Below, in pieces: positions 52,521 through 61,556 of a stretch of DNA of 64,000 nt. The position numbers and the translations under genes were made by a program. The DNA is taken from contig NZ_CP040396.1 in the NCBI RefSeq assembly GCF_005577435.1, forward strand, positions 3,290,501 through 3,354,500. Direction: 5' to 3'. Source of the DNA: Paenibacillus algicola. Its GTDB lineage: Bacteria > Bacillota > Bacilli > Paenibacillales > Paenibacillaceae. The first letter of the stretch is position 1; each line of letters starts with the position of its first letter. The notes under the pieces were generated by a model. That model saw only the letters and a list, made by a program, of their open reading frames with translations. It searched no databases and was not told where the DNA came from.

Positions 52521-54971
52521 CTATTTTCTTAATTCCGCTCCAAAAGATTGCTCCAGTGCCGCAACCGCTGTCTCGACAGCGCTGCTAACCTCTTCATCAG
52601 TCAGCGTACGCTCCTGATGGCGGAAGCTTAGGGAGATAGCGATGCTTTTCTTGCCTTCGCCAAGCTTGCTGCCCTTAAACACGTCAAACACCCGGACGCG
52701 CTGCAGCAAATCACCGGCATGCTTCTGCACCGTCTCGATCAGCGCGGCTGCCTCCACCTGCTCATCCACCACAATCGCCAGATCCCGCTCCATTCCCGGA
52801 TATCTTGGCAAATCACGATAGACGACCGTACTGTTGACAAGCTCATACAGCGGAGCAAGCAGCAGCTCGGCCACATACGTGTCCTCCAGATCCTTATCCT
52901 GCTGCAGCTGAGGATGGAGCTGACCCAGTGTGCCCAGCTTGACCTCTCCCAGCGGTGTATCCGCATAGAGTGTAGCTGAACGTCCCGGATGATAATCAGC
53001 CGGCTCATCCGCTTTATATTTCACCTGATCTGCAGTCACTCCCAAATAATGAAGGATAGACTCTACCGCTCCCTTGAGATCGAAGAAATCCACAGGCTGC
53101 GGCTGAACATTCCATTGCTTCATCCCTTGGCGTCCTGTCAGCAGCAGCGCCAGCGCTGGCTGCTCCTCCGGCTGGCGGGTCAGCTGGTCCTCTTCGGTGT
53201 GGAACAGATTGCCCAGCTCAAACAGCGCCAGGTCCGGCTGCTTGCGGTTCATATTATAGACGGCCATATCCAGCAGCTGCGGGAGCAGGCTTGTGCGCAG
53301 TACGCTGCGGTCTTCGCTCATCGGCATGGACAGCGGAACCGCTTTGCGGCCGGGAACCAGCGAGTGGAAGGTCTTCGCCTGCTGAGGGTCGATGAAGGAG
53401 TAGCCCAGCACCTCCTGCCAGCCGCCATGCGTCAGGAAGCGGCGCAGCGCGCGGCGCACCATCTGCGGCTTGGTCAGGGAGCCCGGTGTGGTCTCGCCCT
53501 CAATCGCGCTCGTCGGAATGTTATCATACCCGTACAATCTTGCAATTTCTTCGATCAGATCCACATCCAGCGTAATATCTCCGCGGCGGGTCGGCACCTC
53601 CACCTCGATGTGATCTTCGCCGGCATCGCCGAATGGAAAGTGCAGGCGGCTGAACAAGGTTTTGACCTCCAGCAGCGACAGCGCCGTACCAAGGAGCTTG
53701 TTCACTTTAGACAAGGACAGCGTAATCGTCGTCTTCTCAGTCACATCACTGCCGGCCTGGACAACGCCTTGATGGACAGCTCCTCCGGCGTACTCCGCCA
53801 TCAGGGCTGCGGCGCGGTTCAAGGCAGGAATCACGGCAGCCGGATCCACTTCCTTCTCAAAGCGGGAGCTGGCTTCCGATCGTAGCCCCAGCTGTCTTGA
53901 TGTCTTGCGCACTGTACCGCCATCGAAACGGGCAGACTCCAGCATAATATTTACGGTCTGATCTGTAACCTCGGAATGAAGTCCACCCATCACGCCTGCA
54001 AGCGCAGCAGGACCATTCTCACCCGCAATGACGAGCATATGAGGCTCCAGCTTGCGTTCCTGTCCATCCAGTGTAACCATGCTCTCGCCTTCACGGGCCA
54101 GGCGCACCGTAACCCCTCCGCCCGGCAGACGGTCGGCGTCAAACGCGTGCAGCGGCTGACCGTACTCCAGCATGACATAATTCGTAATATCGACGATGTT
54201 GTTAATAGGGCGGATGCCGGCAGCCATGAGACGGTTCTGCATCCACAGCGGTGATGTGCCGACGGTTACGCCGGTAATGTAGCGCGCACTGTAATGAGGG
54301 CACTGCTCTTCGGCCTCAATGGCTACAGAAATATGCTCTGCCGCCGCTCTGCTCACCTCGACAAGCTGCTCCTGTGGATCAGGCAGCGCCAGCTCGCGGC
54401 CCAGAATAGCACTCACCTCGTACGCGGTGCCGAGCATGCTGAGGCAGTCTGAACGGTTGGGCGTAAGATCGAGCTCCAGCACCTGATCATTCAAGCCCAG
54501 TACGTCTTCAATCGGCAAGCCGATGGCAGTCTGCTCCGGCAGCACCAGAATGCCCTCCTGCAGTTCTTTCGGGAGCAGCTTGTCGTTCATGCCCAGCTCT
54601 TTGGCGGAGCAGATCATTCCTTGGGACACAACACCGCGGAGCTTCGCTTTTTTAATATCCAGTCCGCCGGGAAGCTTCGCCCCCACCAGAGCAACCGGCA
54701 CCTTCTGACCGGCATCTACATTTTTCGCACCGCATACAATCTGAATATCCTCATCCAGTCCGGCATCCACGATACATACGTTCAGCTTATCGGCATCCGG
54801 GTGCTTCTCTTTGCTTTTGACATAGCCGGTAACGACCTTGTGAATCCCCTGATTCCGGTTCTCGATGACATCAATTTCGATGCCAGCCGCTGTAATACGC
54901 CGGGCAAGCTCGGGCGCGGTTACCTCGCTCAGGGAAATATATTGGGACAACCATTCGGTTGATACTCTCAT
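52521..54971 (-). CDS. pheT: Phenylalanyl-tRNA synthetase beta subunit
   Basis: An 816-residue subunit. It has the N-terminal tRNA-binding fold (VVTGYVKSKEKHPDADKLNV), the B3/B4 editing region (DLTPNRSDCLSMLG), the B5 domain and the C-terminal anticodon-binding ferredoxin-like domain (RDLPRYPGMERDLAIVVDE). Together with PheS it forms the alpha2-beta2 enzyme that charges tRNA-Phe and hydrolyses mischarged tyrosine. It lies 28 bases after pheS, behind the same T-box leader, and ends at a terminator. Length is normal. Confidence 0.97.
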   Translation of the reverse strand: MRVSTEWLSQYISLSEVTAPELARRITAAGIEIDVIENRNQGIHKVVTGYVKSKEKHPDADKLNVCIVDAGLDEDIQIVCGAKNVDAGQKVPVALVGAKLPGGLDIKKAKLRGVVSQGMICSAKELGMNDKLLPKELQEGILVLPEQTAIGLPIEDVLGLNDQVLELDLTPNRSDCLSMLGTAYEVSAILGRELALPDPQEQLVEVSRAAAEHISVAIEAEEQCPHYSARYITGVTVGTSPLWMQNRLMAAGIRPINNIVDITNYVMLEYGQPLHAFDADRLPGGGVTVRLAREGESMVTLDGQERKLEPHMLVIAGENGPAALAGVMGGLHSEVTDQTVNIMLESARFDGGTVRKTSRQLGLRSEASSRFEKEVDPAAVIPALNRAAALMAEYAGGAVHQGVVQAGSDVTEKTTITLSLSKVNKLLGTALSLLEVKTLFSRLHFPFGDAGEDHIEVEVPTRRGDITLDVDLIEEIARLYGYDNIPTSAIEGETTPGSLTKPQMVRRALRRFLTHGGWQEVLGYSFIDPQQAKTFHSLVPGRKAVPLSMPMSEDRSVLRTSLLPQLLDMAVYNMNRKQPDLALFELGNLFHTEEDQLTRQPEEQPALALLLTGRQGMKQWNVQPQPVDFFDLKGAVESILHYLGVTADQVKYKADEPADYHPGRSATLYADTPLGEVKLGTLGQLHPQLQQDKDLEDTYVAELLLAPLYELVNSTVVYRDLPRYPGMERDLAIVVDEQVEAAALIETVQKHAGDLLQRVRVFDVFKGSKLGEGKKSIAISLSFRHQERTLTDEEVSSAVETAVAALEQSFGAELRK

Positions 54972-54999
54972 GACAAGCTCACTTCCTTTTCACCAAAAA

Positions 55000-56034
55000 T
55001 TAAATACGCGCAAACTGCTTCAGGAACGTTAGATCGTTATTGTAGAAATGGCGGATATCATCGACACCGTATTTCAGCATCGCAATCCGCTCTACACCCA
55101 TACCGAAGGCGAAGCCGCTGAGTGTCTGCGAGTCATAGCCACCCATTTCCAGCACCTTCGGATGGACCATGCCACAGCCCAGAATTTCCAGCCAGCCTGT
55201 GTGCTTGCACACCCGGCAGCCGCTGCCGCCGCATTTGACACAGGATACATCAACCTCGGCACTCGGCTCGGTGAACGGAAAGAAGCTCGGACGCAGACGT
55301 ATCTGGGTGTGCTCGCCGAACATTTCCTGAACGAACTGCAGCAGCGTGCCTTTCAGGTCACTCATGCGGATTCCCTCGCCAATCACAAGCCCCTCAATCT
55401 GATGGAACTGGAAGGAATGCGTCGCGTCGTCGTCGTCGCGGCGGAACACGCGTCCCGGGCAAATAATTCTGACCGGTGTTTCTCCCTTCTTGGCCAGCAT
55501 CGTCCGGGCCTGAACCGGGGACGTCTGTGTGCGCATCAGCAGGTCCTCGGTCAGGTAGAAGGAGTCCTGCATGTCGCGTGCCGGATGGTTTTTGGGCAGA
55601 TTGAGCGCTTCGAAGTTGAAGTAGTCCGTCTCCACCTCAGGTCCTTCTGCCACCTGATACCCCATGCCGATAAAAATATCCTCAATATCCTGAATTACGC
55701 GGCTAAGCGGATGCACCGCACCTTGAGTCATCGGGCGGCCCGGCAGCGTCACATCCACCTTTTCGGCGCGCAGGCGCTCTTCTGTCTCCCGGCGCTGAAA
55801 CTCCTCCTGCTTCCCGGTAATAAGCTCCTCAATCGCACCGCGAACCTCGTTGCCCACCTGTCCGATGACCGGACGCTCTTCGGCGCTAAGTGCGCCCATC
55901 CCTCTCAAAATTTCCGTGAGCGCTCCCTTTTTGCCTAAATACTTGACGCGCAGATCATTCAGGGTCCCGGGGTCCGTGACTCCTTGCAGCTGTCCAAGCG
56001 CTTCTTCCTTCAATGCCAATAATTTGTCTTTCAT
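55000..56034 (-). CDS. pheS: Phenylalanyl-tRNA synthetase alpha subunit
   Basis: A 344-residue class II catalytic subunit. An N-terminal coiled coil ([20 protein letters not shown]) precedes the core: motif 2 at [20 protein letters not shown] and [13 protein letters not shown], motif 3 at [20 protein letters not shown]. The [14 protein letters not shown] segment carries the phenylalanine pocket side. ATG 56034 follows AAGGAGGCG. A T-box leader lies directly upstream. Confidence 0.97.
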   Translation of the reverse strand: MKDKLLALKEEALGQLQGVTDPGTLNDLRVKYLGKKGALTEILRGMGALSAEERPVIGQVGNEVRGAIEELITGKQEEFQRRETEERLRAEKVDVTLPGRPMTQGAVHPLSRVIQDIEDIFIGMGYQVAEGPEVETDYFNFEALNLPKNHPARDMQDSFYLTEDLLMRTQTSPVQARTMLAKKGETPVRIICPGRVFRRDDDDATHSFQFHQIEGLVIGEGIRMSDLKGTLLQFVQEMFGEHTQIRLRPSFFPFTEPSAEVDVSCVKCGGSGCRVCKHTGWLEILGCGMVHPKVLEMGGYDSQTLSGFAFGMGVERIAMLKYGVDDIRHFYNNDLTFLKQFARI

Positions 56035-56091
56035 GGTCTTTCACGCCTCCTTGCATAATTGTCCTCTTCCACGCTGTGCACAGAACCAGCA

Positions 56092-56390
56092 AAAAAAGGC
56101 CTTCTCTCCCGTAAAGGGACGAAAAGACCGTGGTACCACCCTTGTTAACCCGTTCTCCATGAAACATGCCATGGCTATGGGGCTCACTTTAACCGACGTA
56201 ACGGATCGGCGCCCGATATCTCCTACTGTCTCGCGTCCATAGACCCAAGAGTTCAAAGAACTGCTCCGGAGCGAACTTCACCAGCCTGATTCTATGCAGA
56301 CACTCTCAATCCACGGCGTCCGCTCCCTGTACAGAAGCACTGCTTACTCTTCTCCATCCCAGCATTTGAAACTATGCACAAAATGATCTG
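56092..56390 (-). ncRNA. T-box leader of pheST, phenylalanine-specific
   Basis: The T-box AGGGTGGTACCACGG is at 56128-56142 on the minus strand. The terminator follows at 56092-56127: GGTCTTTTCGTCCC with GGGAGAGAAGGCC and a T run. GGCTGGTGAAG marks the Stem I apical loop. AAGAGT and ACTCTT can close the base of Stem I, leaving TTC at 56258-56260 as the likely specifier, which fits phenylalanine. The leader should sense uncharged tRNA-Phe. Confidence 0.88.
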
Positions 56391-56405
56391 GTATCATTAT
56401 ATGCA

Positions 56406-58550
56406 TTATTGGTGCAGATGACAAGCTGGTGAGCTTATTGCCGGGAGCTCTGTCCACAGAATTGACGTCACACCCCGCGGATAATATTTACTGCCAATCG
56501 CAACTCCTGACAACATTTGATCACTCCAGCTCCAGAACGCATTCCGTGGATCTGTCAGCCATGCGACATGAGCTTCGTCAGCTCGACGCCCTTGCTCATC
56601 CCAAGGCATTCCCAGGATACGGGTAGCGACGAATTGACACAAGTAGATTTTGCTCAGCCAAGAATTATCACTGGTTGAAGAAAGCTTCCAGCCTCCATCC
56701 TCAAACAAACAGATGCCGGGGCGGAGCACATGCTCAAGATGGCGCTTCATGGCAGCGATGTAGGATGCGAAACGTCCATTCTCGTCAAGCGCATCAATAC
56801 AGCCGAACGCGTACGGAAATACAAGTCCTTCAATAGCAGGAATAATCTTAGAATCGTTATTTTCTCCCAAGATGGCAGGAATATAGCCGTCTTCCTTGGC
56901 GAAGGAGACTATTGATGCGGCACAGCGATCTGCCTGTTCCGCAGCAATGCCTGCGGAGACGTCGTTGCCGGCATTGCGAAAGATTTGCTCGAGAGCCACA
57001 TAGGCAGCCCAGCATTTACCGGCCAGGTAGATGTTGTTACGCGCTTGACCGAGCGATTGATCCAGACTGTCGTACGTCGTAATCTCTGCCCCTCCCTTGC
57101 AGCGAGAACTGTCCAGTCCCATAATGCCATTGCGCTTCGAGGGATCCGGATGATCCCTGTTCAGCATACTGACCAGACATTGCTCCAGCAGCGGGAGCCG
57201 TTTCTCAAGCCACAGCGTGTCATTCGTACGATGAACGTATACCGCAGCGCATAATAGCCAATTAACCAGTTGCTCGTGAGTCATCTGGGAGAAGCAGTCA
57301 TTCAGCCCCGCCAATTCATACGCAGAATGGCCGGGACGTGAAAAGGAGTTACCCACACCCATGTCGTGCGTGAAGCTGATCCCGCCGGGATACAGCGTAT
57401 CGTCATTGGGGAACAAGATCTGATCATGATAGCTGTAGCGGTCTGCATAAAGATCCAGCTCACAGCGAACCGTCCACGGATTCATCCGGATTTCATAGAA
57501 CAACTGGTCCACGGTCAGATCAAATGTATTCATCATCCGATACTCGCCTTCGTTCACATTCCAGAGCGGCTTGCCGTTCCAATCCAGCAGTTGAGTGCTA
57601 CCGTAATAGCTTCGGATCGAGTGAGCCAGCATGAAGCGCTGCTCCTCGGACAATCCGGTGCCAGCCAACCAAGTATCCGCCTCGAGAGCACGGGACTTTA
57701 ATTCCTCAAAGTACTCCAGAGCAAACCTGGCTGCTGCTTCAATATTTGCGAAGTAATTCGTATACCAGTAGCTGGCATCGATATCGGTTGTCACATAACC
57801 GCCACGATAGAAACAAAGGGCGAATCGGTACGTTCGTTTCATCCCTGCAGGTGTTTCCATCAGCAGTGCACCGACACCGCCCAGCCCGAAATCATAATTT
57901 TCTTCATGCACATTTGTAATCAGCTTCTCCATCGAGAAATGCTGTGTCGGCGTCACGCCTTCATCCATAGTCGCTATCAAGGACATGCGGCCTTGCCCAA
58001 CGCCGCAGATGCCATCGGTTAACTCCGGCTTTAGTCTCCTCATTACGCTGTACGGATCGGCACCCTGGTATCCGAACCATGCCTTGCACGGTTGTTTCCC
58101 TTGAGTATTGTCGACTGTCACTTCAGCGATCACGGCCGGAACAAGTACCATACGCAGCTCTTCTTCTCCAGCTTTCTCTGGATCGGGAACAGGACTCATC
58201 TGAGAATAAATCGAGAAGGTCAAGTCGCCAGCGCGCCATACGTCACTGCCGACACTGAAGCTCCTCTGGATCTCCTCCTGGTCGTACCTTTGCAGCAGTC
58301 TCTGTGATTTAGGCTCATCCGGAGAGTGCTCTGAGCTGTACCGTTTACTTTCATCTTCACCCGCCTCAAAAAAAGGAAGCCCACGGTAGACTGCACCAGC
58401 GGCGTCCTCAAGCAGCAAGAATACGTTCTCCTTTGGTGGCTGGCCTCTCTCCAAGTCAAAACCTCCGCTTGCCCCTGGAAATCCGAGTGTAAAGCTCGAG
58501 AATGCCCCGATCGGAGAATGATGTGCGTTGAAAAATTGTGGAGTTGTCAT
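56406..58550 (-). CDS. GH52 beta-xylosidase
   Basis: A 714-residue enzyme that matches glycoside hydrolase family 52 along its whole length: it opens FFNAHHSPIGAFSSFTLGFP and ends GSKYYPRGVTSILW. The catalytic nucleophile is Glu334 in VNEGEYRMMNTFD and the acid/base is Asp494 in TTYDSLDQSLGQARNN, aligning with the residues known from the Geobacillus enzyme. There is no signal peptide, so it should release xylose from imported xylo-oligosaccharides in the cytoplasm. A divergent AraC regulator is adjacent. No xylose uptake or xylanase gene is near. Start follows AAGGAAGGG. Confidence 0.95.
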   Translation of the reverse strand: MTTPQFFNAHHSPIGAFSSFTLGFPGASGGFDLERGQPPKENVFLLLEDAAGAVYRGLPFFEAGEDESKRYSSEHSPDEPKSQRLLQRYDQEEIQRSFSVGSDVWRAGDLTFSIYSQMSPVPDPEKAGEEELRMVLVPAVIAEVTVDNTQGKQPCKAWFGYQGADPYSVMRRLKPELTDGICGVGQGRMSLIATMDEGVTPTQHFSMEKLITNVHEENYDFGLGGVGALLMETPAGMKRTYRFALCFYRGGYVTTDIDASYWYTNYFANIEAAARFALEYFEELKSRALEADTWLAGTGLSEEQRFMLAHSIRSYYGSTQLLDWNGKPLWNVNEGEYRMMNTFDLTVDQLFYEIRMNPWTVRCELDLYADRYSYHDQILFPNDDTLYPGGISFTHDMGVGNSFSRPGHSAYELAGLNDCFSQMTHEQLVNWLLCAAVYVHRTNDTLWLEKRLPLLEQCLVSMLNRDHPDPSKRNGIMGLDSSRCKGGAEITTYDSLDQSLGQARNNIYLAGKCWAAYVALEQIFRNAGNDVSAGIAAEQADRCAASIVSFAKEDGYIPAILGENNDSKIIPAIEGLVFPYAFGCIDALDENGRFASYIAAMKRHLEHVLRPGICLFEDGGWKLSSTSDNSWLSKIYLCQFVATRILGMPWDEQGRRADEAHVAWLTDPRNAFWSWSDQMLSGVAIGSKYYPRGVTSILWTELPAISSPACHLHQ

Positions 58551-58667
58551 TCAGTTTTTCTTCCCTTCCTTCATAATAGTCTAACAATACGAAGGAAATG
58601 AGCAAAAATGGATGGGCAAACCGTGCAACTTTATGGACAAAGCTTACCTGACTAATAATGAATTGAC

Positions 58668-58673
58668 TATAAT
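58668..58673 (+). promoter_or_regulatory. -10 element of the AraC-type gene
   Basis: TATAAT at 58668-58673; the -35 region 17 bases upstream (TACCTG) is weak, as expected for an activated promoter. Transcription would start near 58680, which supports the ATG at 58714. Confidence 0.5.
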
Positions 58674-58713
58674 AGAGAGCATGAAGGATTCTAAATCTAA
58701 AGGCGGTTTATCG

Positions 58714-59580
58714 ATGGCGAACAAACAGACTGATTCACATGAAAGTAGATTCGAGGAATTGTTCCTTACGGACGTGGACATCGCCGTGAGGTCATATGCT
58801 GCTCATAGCCGGACCGTTGAGCCAGGATGGTTGTTTCAGAGCCACAACCATCCCATGTTCGAATTAAATATGGTGCTCTCGGGGCAGCAACTTTGCCGCG
58901 CAGATGGCAAGGAGTACGTCATGGAGCCAGGCGATATCGTGCTGCTAAAGCCGGAGGTAAAGCATGAGTGTGAAGCCACGGGATTGTTGAAGGTGCATTA
59001 TTGCTGCGTTCATTTTGATCTCGACGAGCCAGCGCTGCGCCAGGCTCTCTGTAGCATTCACCATACATATCATAAGGCGGAGTCCCCGCTTGCAGCCGCG
59101 CTTCGGCCCATTCTGGTCCATCTTGCTGAAGCGAAGCCTACGAAGTGGGAAGCGCTCCCGTTTATTTTCCAGCTGCTCACCGCCTTAAGCCGCCTTTTGT
59201 CAAATGCACCGGAAGGATTGTTAGGATCCTCGCAGGAGTCTGGTGGACTCGCAAACCGGATTGCAGAGCGGCTCAATGGATTGCTCGCTGAGCGACATGG
59301 AGATGCTGACGATGATTATCGTATATCTGCCATCGCGGAAGAACTCGGCTACAGCGCGGCATACTGCAATCGCATCTTCCGCAAGGTGTTTGGAATGTCT
59401 CCGAGACAATATCTATCTAAGATGAAATTGAGAGAGGCACGGCTGCTTCTATTGAATGGAGAGCTAACGATCGACGCCATCGCAGAGAGGTTAGGATACA
59501 AGGACACTTCCCAGTTCAGCAAACAGTTCAAGCGCTGGACACAGATATCCCCCTCGCAATACCGACAGATGTTCCGGTAA
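58714..59580 (+). CDS. AraC-family transcriptional regulator
   Basis: A 288-residue regulator with an N-terminal cupin sugar-binding domain (QSHNHPMFELNMVLSGQQLC, MEPGDIVLLKPEVKHE) and a C-terminal double helix-turn-helix (YRISAIAEELGYSAAYCNRI and AIAERLGYKDTSQFSKQFKR). It is divergent from the GH52 xylosidase gene and probably regulates it in response to xylose or xylobiose. ATG 58714 has AAAGGCGG upstream; earlier codons at 58612 and 58681 lie before or at the predicted transcription start. It converges with the sbnB-like gene 27 bases further on. Confidence 0.88.
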   Translation: MANKQTDSHESRFEELFLTDVDIAVRSYAAHSRTVEPGWLFQSHNHPMFELNMVLSGQQLCRADGKEYVMEPGDIVLLKPEVKHECEATGLLKVHYCCVHFDLDEPALRQALCSIHHTYHKAESPLAAALRPILVHLAEAKPTKWEALPFIFQLLTALSRLLSNAPEGLLGSSQESGGLANRIAERLNGLLAERHGDADDDYRISAIAEELGYSAAYCNRIFRKVFGMSPRQYLSKMKLREARLLLLNGELTIDAIAERLGYKDTSQFSKQFKRWTQISPSQYRQMFR

Positions 59581-59607
59581 TGTTACTTTTGCGCCTGCGA
59601 TTAGCTA

Positions 59608-60579
59608 TTACACCGAGAGTTTCACTCCGATACCATGCTCCATAGCCTTACGCCAGTAATAGCCCGCGGCAGCAATATCGAAGATAGCAAGCCCCATCGG
59701 GTTAAAAAAGACCGGCTCCAATCGATCCACAGAACGCAAGCGCTGCCCGCAAACGACATCTGCAAGCGTGTGAACAGCCTCTTTGTGCAGGCCATGCTTC
59801 TGATGCAGCTGTTCAATATCGGTATTTTCCCGGCACACCTCATCCCAGTCGTCCACTACGATCGCTTTCAAATGGGCGACGCTTTCCGGAAGATAATCCC
59901 GAAGAGAAACGCCCAGCAGCAGCGTACCCTCTCTCGGCTTTTCATTAATATAGCGGGAGGAGGCTACCGTGCAGGTGGCCATGATGTCTGCATGTCGGTA
60001 TACCTCTTGCCAATTTCCTGCGATGACGGTCTTAAAGCGCAGGACCTCAGGAATCGTTATGGGATCGATTCCCCGAGGATCATAAATATACACCTGCTCC
60101 AGCTGCTCACCCAGCATAGCGGCACACATCTCTAGATGAAGACGTCCAATCGGTCCCCAGCCGAGAATGCCCAGACAGACGCTGACAGGCTGCCGCGCAT
60201 CCATATAGGCCTGCACCATCAGGCTGCTGACGGCGGCGGTCCGCAGTCCGCTAAGCCGGGCACTGTGAAAGAAGGCCAACGGCTCGCCCGTATCTATATG
60301 GTTCAAAATAACTGTGTTATGCGCACGCGGAAGCCCTTTTTCCACATTACCCGGAAAGCTTGCAATCCACTTCATCCCGGATAGTCCGATGTCGCCCCCG
60401 ACGTAAGCCGGCATAGCAATGATGCGATTCTGTGGATTTTGGAAGCGTAAATATGGCTTGATCGGGTGAGCACTGTCCCCGGCAGCATCCATCATCAGCG
60501 CATGCCGGACCGTATCCCTCAGAGCATGCCAATCTGTACCCATAGCGGCAATATCATTATCATTTAAATACAGCATCAT
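59608..60579 (-). CDS. sbnB: SbnB-like enzyme, 2,3-diaminopropionate synthesis
   Basis: A 323-residue member of the ornithine cyclodeaminase/mu-crystallin family. The NAD-binding loop is GILGWGPIGRLHLEM. Features of SbnB rather than ornithine cyclodeaminase are the N-terminal YLNDNDIAAMG start and the KWIASFPGNVEKGLPRAHN segment. SbnB oxidatively cleaves N-(1-amino-1-carboxy-2-ethyl)-glutamate to L-2,3-diaminopropionate and 2-oxoglutarate. Its ATG overlaps the stop of the sbnA-like gene by four bases. It is the last of three coupled genes, and I see no strong terminator after it. Confidence 0.88.
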   Translation of the reverse strand: MMLYLNDNDIAAMGTDWHALRDTVRHALMMDAAGDSAHPIKPYLRFQNPQNRIIAMPAYVGGDIGLSGMKWIASFPGNVEKGLPRAHNTVILNHIDTGEPLAFFHSARLSGLRTAAVSSLMVQAYMDARQPVSVCLGILGWGPIGRLHLEMCAAMLGEQLEQVYIYDPRGIDPITIPEVLRFKTVIAGNWQEVYRHADIMATCTVASSRYINEKPREGTLLLGVSLRDYLPESVAHLKAIVVDDWDEVCRENTDIEQLHQKHGLHKEAVHTLADVVCGQRLRSVDRLEPVFFNPMGLAIFDIAAAGYYWRKAMEHGIGVKLSV

Positions 60580-61556
60580 AGACCTCCCTTGCTACCGCGG
60601 GGATTCCAGCCAAGCACCCGCTGCACCCAGTCATCGTTGTACACTGTATCCAGATACCGCTCACCCCGATCCGGCAAAATGGCGCAGCAAACAGCATCCC
60701 GCGGAATGGATGATTTCATCCCCAGCAAGGCTGCGATGACGCCGCCGGAGGAGGCGCCGGCCATGATGCCTTCTTTTTCCACCAGGAGCCGGCAGCCCTC
60801 TACACAATCCCGGTCGGTGACGTACCGGACCTGATCCGTCATCCCGGATCTGAACTGCCCCGGAACCATGGCTGCTCCCAGGCCCGGAAATTGACGTGAA
60901 CCCTTCTCTCCGCCAAAAATAACACTGCCGCGCGCATCCACCGCGACCACCTTCGTGCTCCAGCCCTTCGCTGCGATATAATCGGCACAGCCGCGAATCG
61001 TCCCGCAGGAGCTGACACCGCAGAACAAGTAGTCCACCTCGCCAAGCTCATCTCCAATTTCAGTCATGGTCGTTTCATAATGCGCCCGGCTGTTATCTGG
61101 ATTACCATACTGATTGGTCCAATACGCCTGTGGAATCTGGGACAGCAGCTCCTGGACTCGCGCGATCCGTGCAGGCAGATACTCACCAGTCACCGGGTCC
61201 GGCTGCTCCACCAGCTCAATCTCCCCTTGAAAGCTGCGAATAATTGACTTATGCTGCTCGGTCGTGCGCGGGTCCACCACACAGATAAAGCGCAGACCAA
61301 GGAAGCAGCACAGCTGGGCCAGGCTGATCGCGAGATTCCCCGAGCTGGACTCGATCACCACGCTGCCCGCAGTAAGATCACCTCGCCGAATGGCTTCCTT
61401 CAGCAAATAGAGCGCCGGGCGGTCCTTGGCACTGCCGCCAGGATTCATGCCCTCGAGCTTCCCGTATACAGCAAACGGCTCGCGGGCAAACAGAGACGAG
61501 AGCCGCACCAGCGGGGTCTTCCCGATGCTATCTACAATGCCTCCCTCCAGCTTCAT
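60576..61556 (-). CDS. sbnA: SbnA-like enzyme, N-(2-amino-2-carboxyethyl)-glutamate synthase
   Basis: A 326-residue pyridoxal-phosphate enzyme of the cysteine-synthase fold. The cofactor lysine is Lys44 in GMNPGGSAKDRPALY, and SSSGNLAISLAQLC and the GVSSCGTIRGCADY phosphate loop are present. SbnA joins O-phosphoserine with glutamate to make the substrate of SbnB. It overlaps the upstream ligase gene and the downstream sbnB-like gene by four bases each, so all three are translated as a unit. serC, which makes phosphoserine, lies in the same window but far away. Cysteine synthase is the alternative; the sbnB neighbour argues against it. Confidence 0.88.
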   Translation of the reverse strand: MKLEGGIVDSIGKTPLVRLSSLFAREPFAVYGKLEGMNPGGSAKDRPALYLLKEAIRRGDLTAGSVVIESSSGNLAISLAQLCCFLGLRFICVVDPRTTEQHKSIIRSFQGEIELVEQPDPVTGEYLPARIARVQELLSQIPQAYWTNQYGNPDNSRAHYETTMTEIGDELGEVDYLFCGVSSCGTIRGCADYIAAKGWSTKVVAVDARGSVIFGGEKGSRQFPGLGAAMVPGQFRSGMTDQVRYVTDRDCVEGCRLLVEKEGIMAGASSGGVIAALLGMKSSIPRDAVCCAILPDRGERYLDTVYNDDWVQRVLGWNPRGSKGGL

